NCBI RefSeq assembly: GCF_017551775.1
Contig: NZ_JAFZKX010000017.1
Location: 1-64,000, forward strand
Direction of reading: 5' to 3'
Length of the DNA: 64,000 nucleotides
Origin: Fibrobacter sp.
Lineage (GTDB): Bacteria > Fibrobacterota > Fibrobacteria > Fibrobacterales > Fibrobacteraceae
Shown: positions 1 through 9,296 of the stretch, in pieces
Position numbering within the stretch: the stretch's first letter is position 1
Layout: each line of letters opens with the position of its first letter
Made by a program: the position numbers and the translations under genes
Notes under the pieces: model-generated
The model's input: the letters and a program-made list of their open reading frames with translations, nothing else
What the model was told of the DNA's origin: nothing
Databases searched by the model: none

Positions 1-1283
1 TCGTCGGTTTCCTTCGCCAAGGCCTGCTCCTCGATCTTCATCTGGAGTTCCTTACGCTGCAAGGTGTCCAAGGCTTCCGGCACCGTATCCATCTGCGTCT
101 TCACCAAACTTGCGGCTTCGTCAATCAAGTCGATGGCCTTGTCCGGCAAGAAACGGTCACTGATGTAACGGTTCGAAAGTTTCACCGCCGCCACGAGCGC
201 GTTGTCGTGCAGACGCACACCATGGTGCGCGTCAAAGCCGTCCTTGATGCCACGCAGAATAGAAATCGATTCTTCTTCGCTCGGTTCGTCGACCTGCACG
301 GGCTGGAAACGGCGTTCCAATGCGGAATCCTTCTCGATGTACTTGCGGTATTCCTGCGTGGTCGTCGCACCGATGCAGTGCAGTTCACCACGGGCCAGTT
401 TCGGCTTGAGCATGTTGCCCAAGTCCATGGAGCCCTCGGTCTTGCCCGCACCCACGATGGTGTGGATTTCATCGATAAACAGGAGCGTGTTGCCGTCTTC
501 TTCAAGAGCGTCCAGCACGGCTTTCAAACGTTCCTCGAAATCTCCACGGTATTTTGCACCCGCCATCAAGGCGGACAAATCCAGCGCGAACAACTTCTTG
601 CCCTTCAAAGCGTCAGGCACATCGCCGCGATAGATTCGCTCGGCGAGCCCTTCGACAATAGCGGTCTTGCCCACGCCCGGTTCACCGACCAGGCACGGGT
701 TGTTTTTCGTCTTTCGGCTAAGGATCAAGATGACACGGCGGATTTCCTCTTCACGGCCGATCACCGGCGAAAGCTTTCCGTCGGCGGCCATTTCCACGAG
801 TTCACGACCGTAGAGTTTCAAGGGAGATTGTTCTTCGGCGTTGGCAGCACCTGCAAACGGGTCCGAAAGCCACGTTTCCACGACTTCCACGGAGCCCAGC
901 GCATCTTCAAACACCTTCGCAAGGCCACGGTCGCCCGAGAACTTCATGAGGGCCACGAGCATATCACCCGGGGTCACCATGCGGTTCACCTGACGCGCCG
1001 CCTGCACGGAGGCACGCAAGATACGGTTCAAGTCGTTATCCGGTTCCACGTCGGGGTTCACGCCTTCCATACGCGGAATCTTCTGCACGAAGGGTTCCAA
1101 CTTGCCACGGAGCTCATTGGTTTTCGCGCCTTTGGACTTATAAAGTTTCTTCAGGGTGGCATCCGGGCCTTCTACAAGGCCAACAGCCAAATGTGCCGCT
1201 CCCAGGTACGAATGGGAACAGCGGTCGCGCAGGCTCTGTGCCTTCGCCAAGACTTTTTCTGCATCGTTGTTAAAATCAGACAT
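1..1283 (-). CDS. clpB: ATP-dependent chaperone ClpB, N-terminal part (cut by window edge)
   Basis: ClpB is the hexameric AAA+ disaggregase that works with DnaK to pull apart protein aggregates in the cytoplasm. About 427 residues are visible before the window edge. They include the N-terminal Clp repeat domain (about residues 1-145) and the first AAA+ module with Walker A GEPGVGKT (200-207), Walker B LLFIDEIH (267-274) and the sensor stretch CIGATT. The coiled-coil middle domain is just beginning at the edge. The ATG at 1283 is preceded by AAAGGA at good spacing, and a TATATAT box lies about 30 nt upstream. The gene sits alone downstream of a terminated lipoprotein gene. ClpA or ClpC are alternatives, but the linker between N-domain and AAA1 and the residues entering the M domain fit ClpB better. 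Confidence 0.93.
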   Translation of the reverse strand, partial: MSDFNNDAEKVLAKAQSLRDRCSHSYLGAAHLAVGLVEGPDATLKKLYKSKGAKTNELRGKLEPFVQKIPRMEGVNPDVEPDNDLNRILRASVQAARQVNRMVTPGDMLVALMKFSGDRGLAKVFEDALGSVEVVETWLSDPFAGAANAEEQSPLKLYGRELVEMAADGKLSPVIGREEEIRRVILILSRKTKNNPCLVGEPGVGKTAIVEGLAERIYRGDVPDALKGKKLFALDLSALMAGAKYRGDFEERLKAVLDALEEDGNTLLFIDEIHTIVGAGKTEGSMDLGNMLKPKLARGELHCIGATTTQEYRKYIEKDSALERRFQPVQVDEPSEEESISILRGIKDGFDAHHGVRLHDNALVAAVKLSNRYISDRFLPDKAIDLIDEAASLVKTQMDTVPEALDTLQRKELQMKIEEQALAKETD

Positions 1284-1370
1284 AGCGTTTTTCCTTTATT
1301 TTTTACCGCCATATATATGCAAAGGCCGTGCCAAGGAGCCTAAACGGCCAAAAAAGCCCGAAATCGCCCA

Positions 1371-1405
1371 AAAACAAAAAAAATGTCGCATTTTACTGCA
1401 ACATT
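1371..1405 (-). terminator. Intrinsic terminator of the lipoprotein gene
   Basis: On the minus strand AATGTTGC and GCGACATT (one G-U pair) form an 8-bp stem around an 8-nt loop and are followed by a run of eight T. It lies about 40 nt past the lipoprotein stop codon and separates that gene from clpB. Confidence 0.7.
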
Positions 1406-1445
1406 TTTTCAAAAATAGACGTTTAAGCGTTTATTTTGGGAACAA

Positions 1446-1850
1446 TTAGTGGTGTCCACCCAGTTCTTCGCAAGACTTGCCATTGGCGTTCAGAATCTGG
1501 ATAGCGTCACCGCTGACCACCGGGCGAATAAAGCGCCAGGGCCAGAAACCGAACCTCTGGGAACCCTTATAGTTAGCAACGGAGTTACCGCCCTGCTTTT
1601 TAGCCTTATCTTCCAGCTTGGGCTTGAGACCGTCGGCAGAACCATAGAAACCGCCACCCACGACAACTCTCTTAAGCACCGTAAATGCGGCACCATTGGG
1701 CTCCGTGTCGAAGAAGCAGAAATCATTGAACGGTTCAACCTGCTGACCTTCGGCCAAGGGGGCCGGAGTGTAAACACGCGGCTGGTAGTTAGAACAGGCC
1801 TGAAGGGCGAGAGCGGCTGCTCCCATGAGAAGAATGCCTTTAAGTTTCAT
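1446..1850 (-). CDS. Small lipoprotein of unknown function
   Basis: A 134-residue protein with a clear lipoprotein signal: basic start MKLK, hydrophobic core, lipobox LQAC with the modified cysteine at residue 19. The mature part is about 115 residues, with no family I recognise, and contains several aromatic and glycine-rich stretches (VVVGGGFYG, FGFWPWRF). The start has a strong Shine-Dalgarno (AAAGGAG). It appears monocistronic, with its own terminator downstream. It is probably anchored in the inner or outer membrane facing the periplasm; nothing indicates its role. Confidence 0.8.
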   Translation of the reverse strand: MKLKGILLMGAAALALQACSNYQPRVYTPAPLAEGQQVEPFNDFCFFDTEPNGAAFTVLKRVVVGGGFYGSADGLKPKLEDKAKKQGGNSVANYKGSQRFGFWPWRFIRPVVSGDAIQILNANGKSCEELGGHH

Positions 1851-2145
1851 AAAATTCTCCTTTATAAAAGCGGAGATAAAGATATAAAAAAATATCCCAT
1901 CATTTTGTAAACTTTAAAATACACATTAGCGTTTAACAGGCCTTGCACCAAGTTTCTTGCCGGATTCGACATCCCGGCCAAAAGGTGTTGTAAAACATTA
2001 CAATGGAATTTATCTCAAATTATCTCCCAACCTGCGTTTATAATCTACATTACTACATGTAATCCAAACATCCCATACACCAACAACGGCATCTCCTCGC
2101 GAGGTGTCGTTGTGGTTTTATAGGGTTTTTGATAAATCGGGACGG
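1851..2145. other. Intergenic region with an imperfect hairpin at 2084-2112
   Basis: No convincing gene is seen. The part next to 1850 should hold the lipoprotein promoter (TATATCT box about 25 nt upstream). Around 2084-2112 the plus strand reads CAACGGC...GTCGTTG with pairing inside it, followed by TTTTATAGGGTTTTT. That resembles a plus-strand terminator, but no plus-strand gene precedes it. It could instead be a 3' structure behind tldD, although the minus-strand side lacks a T run. Confidence 0.35.
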
Positions 2146-3546
2146 TTACCGTCCGCCAACCAAGATCTGGTCGACCTTAATGGAAGGCTGACCGACCGTC
2201 ACAGGAACATGTCCAGAAGAGGCTCCGCATACGCCGGCAGCAACATCCCAGTCGCTCCCGACCATGCTTATGCGAGGCATGATTTCGTGGCCCTTGCCAA
2301 TCAGAGTGGCGCCACGGACAAGTTCGCAAATCTTTCCGTTACGGATAACATAGCCTTCACCGACAGCAAAGTTGAATTCACCGGTCGCGGGGTTCACGGA
2401 GCCGCCCGCCATGCGCGCGGCATAGAGTCCGTTGTCAACGCTCGCAATCATAGATTCAAGCGAATCCTTGCCGGGCGCAATGAACGTGTTGCGCATGCGG
2501 CTCACGGGCGCATACTTGTAGTTTTCGCGACGGGCGCTTCCCGTAAGGCCGATACCGACCTCGGCGGCGCCAACGCGGTCGCTCATGTAAGTCTTGAGGA
2601 TGCCGTTCTCGATAAGCACGGTACGCTGGGCCGGAGTGCCTTCGTCATCGTACTTGAGGCTTCCCCACATGCCCTCGATGGTACCATCATCAATCGCGGT
2701 AAGGCAAGGCTGTCCAATCGCCTCGCCAATCTTTCCGCAGAACGGGCTTGCCTTACGGCGTACCGATTCCGTCTCGAGCGGATGCCCGCAGGCCTCGTGG
2801 AAAATCACGCCACCGAATCCATTCCCCATCACCACGGGCATCTGGCCGCCGGCGATGTAGCCCGCATCGAGCATGCGGAGCACGCGCTCGCCGCATTCCG
2901 TCGCAAGCGCCTCGGGGGAATAATTCTGGATAAGTTCATAACCGCCAAGCGCACCCGGAGATTCGTGGGTCGTGAGGCGCTCGCTACCGTCGGTCGCGGT
3001 CACATTCACGTTCACGCGCAAACGCCCGCGGCTCATTTCCAAATGCAGGCCATCGCTGTTCATGAGCGTGATGGTGCTGCAGCTGTCCGTGACGCTCGCG
3101 CCCACCTGCGCAATCTTCGGGGAAAGCGCACGGGCCGCCTTGTCGGCGCGGAAAAGGAAATCCTGCTTGATGGCCTGCCCCAGCACGCGCGGGTCCTGGT
3201 ATGCGGCCGGATTGTAGTCGCAGACCCGCTTCTCGGGCGCGAACTCGAAAGATTTTGCTCCCGCGGTACCGGGCGCGTTCATGCCGGCGATACGCCCGAA
3301 GGCAAGAGTCTTGACCAGCTTCACAAGTGCTTCTTCGCTGTCGTCGCTCGTGAAACCGTACAGGACTTCCGTCCCGTAGAGCAGGCGCACGCCTATGCCG
3401 TATTCCGTGCCCGCGGTCGCCGTATCTATCTGGCGGTCCTTGAGCCCGAGACTGGAGCTGCGGGTTTCCTCTTCGAAAATTTCCACAAAGTCGGCACCGG
3501 CACTGCGGCCAGCCTCAAAAATCTTTACCGCGGTAGATGGATTCAC
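2146..3546 (-). CDS. tldD: TldD-family zinc metallopeptidase
   Basis: TldD pairs with PmbA/TldE to form a metalloprotease that degrades small unfolded peptides and, in some bacteria, matures peptide natural products or antitoxins. The 466-residue length is typical. The zinc site HEACGH is at residues 250-255, in the usual TldD context (VIFHEACGHPLE), and the C-terminal beta-rich domain ends normally. The start is GTG at 3546, one nucleotide after the hisF stop, so the two are probably co-transcribed and coupled. No pmbA partner is adjacent, so it must lie elsewhere or be absent. Confidence in the family is high; the substrate is unknown. Confidence 0.92.
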   Translation of the reverse strand: MNPSTAVKIFEAGRSAGADFVEIFEEETRSSSLGLKDRQIDTATAGTEYGIGVRLLYGTEVLYGFTSDDSEEALVKLVKTLAFGRIAGMNAPGTAGAKSFEFAPEKRVCDYNPAAYQDPRVLGQAIKQDFLFRADKAARALSPKIAQVGASVTDSCSTITLMNSDGLHLEMSRGRLRVNVNVTATDGSERLTTHESPGALGGYELIQNYSPEALATECGERVLRMLDAGYIAGGQMPVVMGNGFGGVIFHEACGHPLETESVRRKASPFCGKIGEAIGQPCLTAIDDGTIEGMWGSLKYDDEGTPAQRTVLIENGILKTYMSDRVGAAEVGIGLTGSARRENYKYAPVSRMRNTFIAPGKDSLESMIASVDNGLYAARMAGGSVNPATGEFNFAVGEGYVIRNGKICELVRGATLIGKGHEIMPRISMVGSDWDVAAGVCGASSGHVPVTVGQPSIKVDQILVGGR

Positions 3547-3547
3547 G

Positions 3548-4339
3548 CTACACCTCGCCGTTCATCTTCTTGCGCACCGGGATTCCCGCAGCGAGCATTT
3601 CGGACTTGATGCCGGGTACGGTATAATCGCCAAAGTGCACCATCGACGCCACCAGCGCCGCATCGGCAGATGTCTTGCGGAACAAATCCACGATATGGGC
3701 CGGAGTCCCGGCGCCACCGCTCGCAATAACGGGCACCTGCACGGCACGCGCCACCTGGTCGGTGATATTCAGTTCGTAACCATTACGGACACCGTCCGTA
3801 TCGATGGCGTTCAGGCAAATTTCGCCCACGCCCAAATCTTCGGCCTTCTTGGCCCATTCGACGGCATCGATGCCCATGGCCTGCCTGCCGCCGCGGATGT
3901 ACACCTCGTAGCCGCTCTTAAACTTGTCCGAAACGCCCACAAACTTGGCGTCCATACCGAGCACCACGCACTGGCGTCCAAAAGCCTTCGCGCCGTCGGC
4001 GATGATTTCGGGATGCAGCACGGCAAGGCTGTTCACGCTCACCTTCTCTGCCCCGGCCAAAAGAGCCTCGTGCATGTCGTCGAGGTTGCGGATTCCGCCA
4101 CCCACGGCAAACGGGATAAATACGCGCTTGGCGATCTGGCGAATCATCTCCATGTCGCACGGACGGTTTTCGGCACTTGCCGTGATATCGTAGAACACCA
4201 GTTCGTCGACACCGTCGGCGCTGTACTGCGCACCCATCTCCACGGGGTCGCCAATATCAATATTGCCCTTAAACTTGACGCCCTTCGTCACCTTGCGGTT
4301 ACGGACGTCCAAGCATACAATCAATCGTTTGGTTAGCAT
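3548..4339 (-). CDS. hisF: Imidazole glycerol phosphate synthase, cyclase subunit
   Basis: HisF is the TIM-barrel half of the HisHF enzyme. It uses ammonia from HisH to turn PRFAR into imidazole glycerol phosphate and AICAR in histidine biosynthesis. The protein begins MLTKRLIVCLDV, with the catalytic Asp11 in the first strand, and has the FAVGGGIR phosphate-binding loop and NAIDTDGV with the second catalytic Asp. A longer frame exists upstream, but the family always begins at this methionine, so the start is set at 4339. No hisH or other his genes adjoin it; its neighbours are thioredoxin and tldD. The leader has no clear ribosome site and contains a palindromic repeat. Confidence 0.96.
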   Translation of the reverse strand: MLTKRLIVCLDVRNRKVTKGVKFKGNIDIGDPVEMGAQYSADGVDELVFYDITASAENRPCDMEMIRQIAKRVFIPFAVGGGIRNLDDMHEALLAGAEKVSVNSLAVLHPEIIADGAKAFGRQCVVLGMDAKFVGVSDKFKSGYEVYIRGGRQAMGIDAVEWAKKAEDLGVGEICLNAIDTDGVRNGYELNITDQVARAVQVPVIASGGAGTPAHIVDLFRKTSADAALVASMVHFGDYTVPGIKSEMLAAGIPVRKKMNGEV

Positions 4340-4352
4340 ACAAAAATCAGGT

Positions 4353-4397
4353 CTGGATCCCTCGGCCGCACAACTTCGTCGCACGGCTCAGGATAAC
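4353..4397. repeat. Short palindromic repeat, TTATCCTGAGC...GGATCCAGA type
   Basis: On the minus strand the segment opens TTATCCTGAGC and closes GAGGGATCCAGA around a GC-rich pairing core. This resembles the widespread intergenic repeat bounded by GTCATCCTGAGC and GGATCCAG. It fills the gap between the thioredoxin gene and hisF. Related copies are at 28582-28656 and 42847-42883. Confidence 0.5.
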
Positions 4398-4404
4398 ACG
4401 CAGG

Positions 4405-4728
4405 TTACAGGTTCCGGTCGATGACGCCCTTGACGGTCGCCTTGGGTACGGCACCCACCACGTTGTCGACTTCCACGCCATTCCTGAAGAGTTTCATGTT
4501 CGGGATATTCGTAATGCCGAAACGGGCGCAAATGTCCTTCGCACCATCGTCATCCACGTTCATCTTGGCGATGATAGCCTTGCCTTCGTATTCGGCGGCG
4601 AGCTCATCCACGATCGGGCCCATCATCATGCACGGACGGCACCAGGTGGCCCAGAAGTCTACGAAGACCAGCTGGCCAGAGGTGATGGCCTTGTCAAAGT
4701 TTTCTGCGGTCAGGTGTATAGCAGACAT
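4405..4728 (-). CDS. trxA: Thioredoxin with WCRPC active site
   Basis: Thioredoxin passes electrons from thioredoxin reductase to cytoplasmic disulfides. The 107-residue protein has the full fold signature, FVDFWATWC (cysteines 30 and 33), the cis-Pro loop NIPNMKLF and the closing GAVPKATV. The active site is WCRPC instead of the usual WCGPC; replacing the glycine normally changes redox potential and partner choice. The ATG at 4728 has a good Shine-Dalgarno (CGGAGA); a longer frame upstream is not needed. It lies 43 nt after a surface lipoprotein gene and may be read through from it, or from a TATTTT box about 30 nt upstream. Confidence 0.93.
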   Translation of the reverse strand: MSAIHLTAENFDKAITSGQLVFVDFWATWCRPCMMMGPIVDELAAEYEGKAIIAKMNVDDDGAKDICARFGITNIPNMKLFRNGVEVDNVVGAVPKATVKGVIDRNL

Positions 4729-4771
4729 AAGAATCTCCGTTTTTTTCCCTAAAATAGCAAATTCTGAAGCA

Positions 4772-6595
4772 TCAGTAAATGAGACGCATCTCGTCGACCC
4801 AAAGAGTCGCCCCGACCGTCCCCTTATAGACGTTTCCGAGCGCACTGGAGGCCACAACGACGCGGATATGCGTCACGTCGAAATCGTCTGGAGAATCGGT
4901 CCGGACCATAGAATTGTTGATTCCGGCGGAATTCTTGAGGTTCTTGTTAAAGACGCTGGAATTGAAAATCGGCGAGCCTTCCAGGGGTTCCCCGTACTTG
5001 AGGGCAAGGCGTATGGTCTTGTAGCCCGAGCGCTTCGCATCGGTAATGGAGACCACGTCCGGGTCATCTTCGCTTTCGACCGTCGTCGCGCGGTACCAGG
5101 CAGAGGCGACCATCGTATTCACGTCGCTGGATGTCCTGTACTGGTTCTTGCCCTCGTTGCTCGTGCGGCTACGGTGTTCAAGAATCACATAGAGGTCGCA
5201 GGAATCCTTCTTGCCCTCGTACTTCACGTCGAATTCCACGAACTTCGGGCGACCATAGAACGGCCTGCCGAAATCGATAAGCTCGTTGCCGTCATCGTAA
5301 TTGGTCAACTTGAGCGTACCTACGCCCTTGGGATTGAAATAGCCGATAAACATGTTGCCACTCGCAAAGCGGCCTATGCCTAAAACAGTGGCATTTATCG
5401 ACTCCATCTTGATAACTTCTTCATTCTCGTTCACAGTAAGCGTCTTGGTCGAAGATATGGCATCGTTGTTACCGTTGTCCCAACCATTGATATCGTTCTT
5501 GTTGCCAAACGCATCCTTCACCCAGTGGTTGAAATCGCTGCCCGGATACTGGTAGCCCGCCTTCACGGTATAGGTCCGCTCGCCGCCGTCGCTTGTAAGC
5601 GTAACCTTGTAGCCACGCGTAAAGTCGTAGGATTTTCCCTTCTGGATATTCACGCTGGCGCCTTCGGAAACTTCGAGCGACTTGACCACCAAATCGCGGA
5701 GGTCCAAATCCGTCGCATAATCCATATCCAAGAAAACCGTCCCTGCATCCTGGTCTATATTGCCGACAACGTTGCCTTCACCTACCGATATCTTGAGGAG
5801 CTTCGGGGCGGAAGCGGGAACAGACGACGAAGACTGCGGTTCTTCGCCACCGGCCGAGGAATTGCCCTCGGTACTCGACGAAGAATTCGCCTTCGAAGAG
5901 GAGCTCCCGTCGCTGCTTGCCGAGCCATTATCGGAACCCTTGCTGCTGCTGGAATCGCCGCCCTTACTAGAAGACGACTTGCCCGAAGACGAGGACTTGT
6001 CCGAATCCTTCGCAGAAGACGAACTGGAGTCGGAATTCTTGCCCGTAGAGGACTTGCCGGTGTCTTCTTCCGGATCATCCTCCGGGTCTTCGTCCTTGCT
6101 GCTGCTCGAAACTTCCGGCTTCTCAGGAATTTCGAAGGCAATCTGCCACAAGTCGGGAATGCCGCTCTCCGAAACGACCACCACATAGATGACCGCGCTC
6201 GAAGGAATGCGGAGCTTGTCGCCTTCACGCAGGCGGTCCTTGGAATACGAGACTTCCTGCGCGAGGGAATCGATAGCGACGGAATCTTCGGGGAATTCCT
6301 TGAACTTGCTCGTCACCAGGTGGAGCGTCGCCATGGAGCTGATATCCAGGTTGCCAATGGTCACGGAATCCCACGTATCGAGGCTATCGGGAATTTCTGC
6401 AAGAGATACGATAATCTTGTGTTCCGACTCGTATATGGAAGGATTCCCGTCCTGTTCCTCGAAGCCGATTTCATTCATCTTGTGGTAATCGGACGCACCG
6501 AACGTATCGTAGTCCGCCGTACAGCCCGCCAAAACGAACAACGCCGTACAAATGGCGAGCAGGAATTCAAGAGGCAAAGCAGCAAACTTATTCAT
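4772..6595 (-). CDS. Surface lipoprotein with serine linker and PCMD-like C-terminal domain
   Basis: A 607-residue secreted lipoprotein with lipobox VLAGC (Cys25). The order is: N-terminal globular part (about 30-165), a long acidic and serine-rich linker (about 165-270, many SSSS and SSSSK blocks), a small beta-rich domain (about 270-345), then a C-terminal domain from the motif YPGSDFNHW to DEMRLIY. The last domain resembles the PCMD family (putative carbohydrate metabolism domain) of FCB-group surface proteins. The upstream paralogue 6596-8254 has the same plan, and its TAA stop directly abuts this ATG, so they are translationally coupled. A role in binding or handling polysaccharide at the cell surface is an inference. 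Confidence 0.8.
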   Translation of the reverse strand: MNKFAALPLEFLLAICTALFVLAGCTADYDTFGASDYHKMNEIGFEEQDGNPSIYESEHKIIVSLAEIPDSLDTWDSVTIGNLDISSMATLHLVTSKFKEFPEDSVAIDSLAQEVSYSKDRLREGDKLRIPSSAVIYVVVVSESGIPDLWQIAFEIPEKPEVSSSSKDEDPEDDPEEDTGKSSTGKNSDSSSSSAKDSDKSSSSGKSSSSKGGDSSSSKGSDNGSASSDGSSSSKANSSSSTEGNSSAGGEEPQSSSSVPASAPKLLKISVGEGNVVGNIDQDAGTVFLDMDYATDLDLRDLVVKSLEVSEGASVNIQKGKSYDFTRGYKVTLTSDGGERTYTVKAGYQYPGSDFNHWVKDAFGNKNDINGWDNGNNDAISSTKTLTVNENEEVIKMESINATVLGIGRFASGNMFIGYFNPKGVGTLKLTNYDDGNELIDFGRPFYGRPKFVEFDVKYEGKKDSCDLYVILEHRSRTSNEGKNQYRTSSDVNTMVASAWYRATTVESEDDPDVVSITDAKRSGYKTIRLALKYGEPLEGSPIFNSSVFNKNLKNSAGINNSMVRTDSPDDFDVTHIRVVVASSALGNVYKGTVGATLWVDEMRLIY

Positions 6596-8254
6596 TTATT
6601 CCCCCAGGTATTCCAGTTTGAAGTCATCGAGCACGAGCGCCGAATTTTCGCCGCCGCGGTACTTGCCCGAATTGCCCGCCGTTCCGCCGCTTACGACATG
6701 AGCGTATGCAGAAGAAGCGAACATCACGTGAATGGAGGTGACATCCTCGTCGCCCTTGCCGAGCGTAAGGCCTTCCGCAACCGCATAGCCGCCATCCAGG
6801 AGCCCGAACGGGTCCTTGCCGTAGGAAAGCTTCACCGTGCGGGTATTCATCTCGACGCTCTCGCTGTCCGAGAAGGCGCCCGTCGCAACAACCTTGCCAT
6901 TCTTGCCCACAAGCATCACATACACGAGGCTCTTCTGCGGGTAACTCGTAGACTTGTTGGCTTTATGGGTGTAGGAATACTTTACCGTGAAGGCTGTCGG
7001 GCGCGCAGTAAAGGGCTTGCCGAAGGTCATGTCCCTTGCGATGTAAGAATCGCCTGTCGAAGGAGTCCCGCTCGTATAGCCCTGCTGGTAAATATCGAGC
7101 GCCGTCGTGCCCGCGTATTCCCCGCTAAAGTAGAAGCCGCCCGCCATTTTCCAGCTGCCGTCAATAATCACAAGCGATCCCTCGACTTCGCGGGTCGTTA
7201 TTGTCGCCGTACCGCCGTCAAATTCAAGGTTCGCTGACGACGAGACCGTAATTGCCGCAACGGTTTTGTCTGTCGCCATCGCATCGCTCGTAGTCGCCCA
7301 GAAATCATCGCGGGCACTGAAATCCGAACCGGGCAACTGCACGCCGGCAACCACGCTGTAGGTGGCAACGTTGCCTTCATCGTCCGCAAATTCCATTTCT
7401 ACCGGCCAGCGCAAGTCGTTCACCGTGTCGAGGGGCAAAAGTTCCACCCTCGTGAGGTTCGTCCCATAGGGCAGTTCCACGTACACAAACGAATCCTTCA
7501 CCGAGACCATCCCCTTCGCGACAGAAAGCTCGGACAGTTTCACGGCCACGTTCGCGCTAGATGCGGGAGTCTCGCTGCTGGAAGATTCCTCCACGCTGCT
7601 GGACGATTCCTCGCTGCTCGAGGACTGCTCGACACTGCTAGAAGAAGGCTCTTCCGCGCTAGAGGAACTTTCGGCGGGTTCTTCGCTCGAAGACACCGCT
7701 TCTTCCGACGAGGACGATTCCTCCTGCGACGAGCTGGACTCCGCAGCCGAACTCGCCGGTTCCTTCTTGCTGCTCGAGGATTCTTCGCTTTCGCTGGAAC
7801 TGGACGCGGCCTTTGCGCTCGAAGAGGACTTCTTCGTACTGCTGGAAGACTTCTTTTTGGCGCGGCTCACATGCCACACGGCGACAACGCGCTTATCGCC
7901 ATCAAGAATGACCAGGTTCAGGCCGTCTTCGCCGACACCAAGCGTCGTTCCCGTCGACACCTCGTTGTCCCAGTCGATTTCGGGGTCCACAGGGTCATCG
8001 TCCAGAGCAAGGTAGCACGAACTTCCGCCCAAAGCCGCGACATTGTCCACCGTGAAGGAATCCGTCCCTTCAGGGAGTACTATCGTATGCGAAGCCACAT
8101 CGATTTCCGCATCGTCCAGGTCTTCAAAAAATTCATATGCGCTGGGAGGAACCACAGGAACGCTGGGCTGATCGGTGCAGGAGCAAAGGCAAAATGCGAA
8201 CGTGCACAGCGCACCCGCGACAACCAATTTCTTTTTCAAAAGTTCAAGCTGCAT
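6596..8254 (-). CDS. Surface lipoprotein with serine linker and PCMD-like C-terminal domain (paralogue)
   Basis: A 552-residue lipoprotein: lipobox-like LCSC (Cys26), N-terminal domain of about 105 residues, a linker built of SSSSEE and SSSSVE repeats (about 135-235), a short beta domain, then a PCMD-like domain starting at LPGSDFSARDDFW and ending VLDDFKLEYLGE. It has the same architecture as its downstream neighbour, so a tandem duplication followed by divergence is likely. The ATG follows AAGGGGG, which overlaps the stop of the barrel gene. Serine-rich linkers like these are common in Fibrobacter surface proteins. The function is not known; carbohydrate binding is a guess from the domain family. 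Confidence 0.8.
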   Translation of the reverse strand: MQLELLKKKLVVAGALCTFAFCLCSCTDQPSVPVVPPSAYEFFEDLDDAEIDVASHTIVLPEGTDSFTVDNVAALGGSSCYLALDDDPVDPEIDWDNEVSTGTTLGVGEDGLNLVILDGDKRVVAVWHVSRAKKKSSSSTKKSSSSAKAASSSSESEESSSSKKEPASSAAESSSSQEESSSSEEAVSSSEEPAESSSSAEEPSSSSVEQSSSSEESSSSVEESSSSETPASSANVAVKLSELSVAKGMVSVKDSFVYVELPYGTNLTRVELLPLDTVNDLRWPVEMEFADDEGNVATYSVVAGVQLPGSDFSARDDFWATTSDAMATDKTVAAITVSSSANLEFDGGTATITTREVEGSLVIIDGSWKMAGGFYFSGEYAGTTALDIYQQGYTSGTPSTGDSYIARDMTFGKPFTARPTAFTVKYSYTHKANKSTSYPQKSLVYVMLVGKNGKVVATGAFSDSESVEMNTRTVKLSYGKDPFGLLDGGYAVAEGLTLGKGDEDVTSIHVMFASSAYAHVVSGGTAGNSGKYRGGENSALVLDDFKLEYLGE

Positions 8255-8264
8255 CTGGGCCCCC

Positions 8265-9191
8265 TTAGAAGAACGTCACCAGCGAGAATTTCAACGCCAG
8301 GAGGTTAATGGTAAAATTCACGACATTGTACACGACACGGCTCTTCGTCTCGCCATTTTCTTCCACATCGATAATGCTCGAGCTCAAGCCCAGAAGCCCG
8401 ACAGAGGTTTCGAACGCGATGCGGTTCAACACCATCACGCAGATACCCGGATTGATACCCGCCTCGATGGACCAGCCCCTGTTGCGCGTCTTCTTCATAT
8501 CCTCGCCGTTATCCGTCTGCGAAATACCGTAGGAATACTCCACCATGATGGAGGTCTCGTTGAAGAGGTAGAACAGGCGGGAATCGAGCACCTTCAGGTA
8601 ATTTTTCAGGAGCGGCTGCACAAAGAACCCGTTGCTCACGTACTTGCGGTGTTCCTTGACATCCATCAAGTCCTCGAGAATCGAGAAGTCTATATCGAAC
8701 CAGGTGCGCGAATAGCCGGCCCGCACGCCGATTGCCATCGCGTCGCGGAAAAAGTACCCGCCAAAGGCCTCCACCGTGAACGTGTAGCCGTAGGCCTCGT
8801 AGACATCGCCGATAAGGATGTTCAGAGCATCGTCCTCGGTGTTCGCCTGGATAAGCGAAAGCGTCGCACCGGCATAGGCATGCCCCTTCGAAATCATCTC
8901 GTCCGGTTGGACCGGGAAAAGCGCATCCAGAAGCCCGCCCTTCTTCACCGAATCCGCAGGGGCCTTTTCCACCTTCACGGAATCCGGTTCAGTAAGCTTG
9001 ACAGCCAAGGCAGCCGAATCAGGCGCAGGCTCCACCGCCTTGGGGGCAGCGGGCGCAGTCGCCGCAGTATCCTGCGAAACCGACGGGATTACAGAATCCT
9101 GCGAAACAGGTTGCTGGGAAACAGATACAGGCGCCTCCTGAGCCAGGACAGACGCCACTACAAAAAAAACAGAAATAAAAATTCTCCGCAT
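8265..9191 (-). CDS. Outer-membrane beta-barrel protein, first gene of the PCMD lipoprotein operon
   Basis: A 308-residue exported protein with signal peptide MRRIFISVFFVVASVLAQ, a Pro/Ala/Ser/Asp-rich periplasmic stretch (about 20-85), and a C-terminal part with alternating beta strands ending in the aromatic SLVTFF, typical of outer-membrane barrels. ATG at 9191 is preferred over a GTG two codons earlier because a TAAATT box lies exactly 7 nt before it and no Shine-Dalgarno is present. The two lipoprotein genes follow at a 10-nt gap, so the three products may form one outer-membrane assembly. No specific family is recognised. Confidence 0.75.
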   Translation of the reverse strand: MRRIFISVFFVVASVLAQEAPVSVSQQPVSQDSVIPSVSQDTAATAPAAPKAVEPAPDSAALAVKLTEPDSVKVEKAPADSVKKGGLLDALFPVQPDEMISKGHAYAGATLSLIQANTEDDALNILIGDVYEAYGYTFTVEAFGGYFFRDAMAIGVRAGYSRTWFDIDFSILEDLMDVKEHRKYVSNGFFVQPLLKNYLKVLDSRLFYLFNETSIMVEYSYGISQTDNGEDMKKTRNRGWSIEAGINPGICVMVLNRIAFETSVGLLGLSSSIIDVEENGETKSRVVYNVVNFTINLLALKFSLVTFF

Positions 9192-9198
9192 ATACACG

Positions 9199-9204
9199 AA
9201 TTTA
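9199..9204 (-). promoter_or_regulatory. TAAATT -10-like box 7 nt before the start codon
   Basis: TAAATT, then CGTGTAT, then ATG on the minus strand. The spacing would put the transcription start at or next to the A of ATG, that is, a leaderless mRNA. Confidence 0.45.
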
Positions 9205-9296
9205 GTTTTTTATCGTGCAAATGCATAGCCTTGTATTACACGCCTGTGAGGAATTTCAACTAATTTAACCCAACCGCAACAAATTCAGGCAAAAAG

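Noticed and set aside
207-1343. A plus-strand open frame of 378 codons over clpB
   Set aside because: Fully antisense to a clear ClpB and crosses its promoter.
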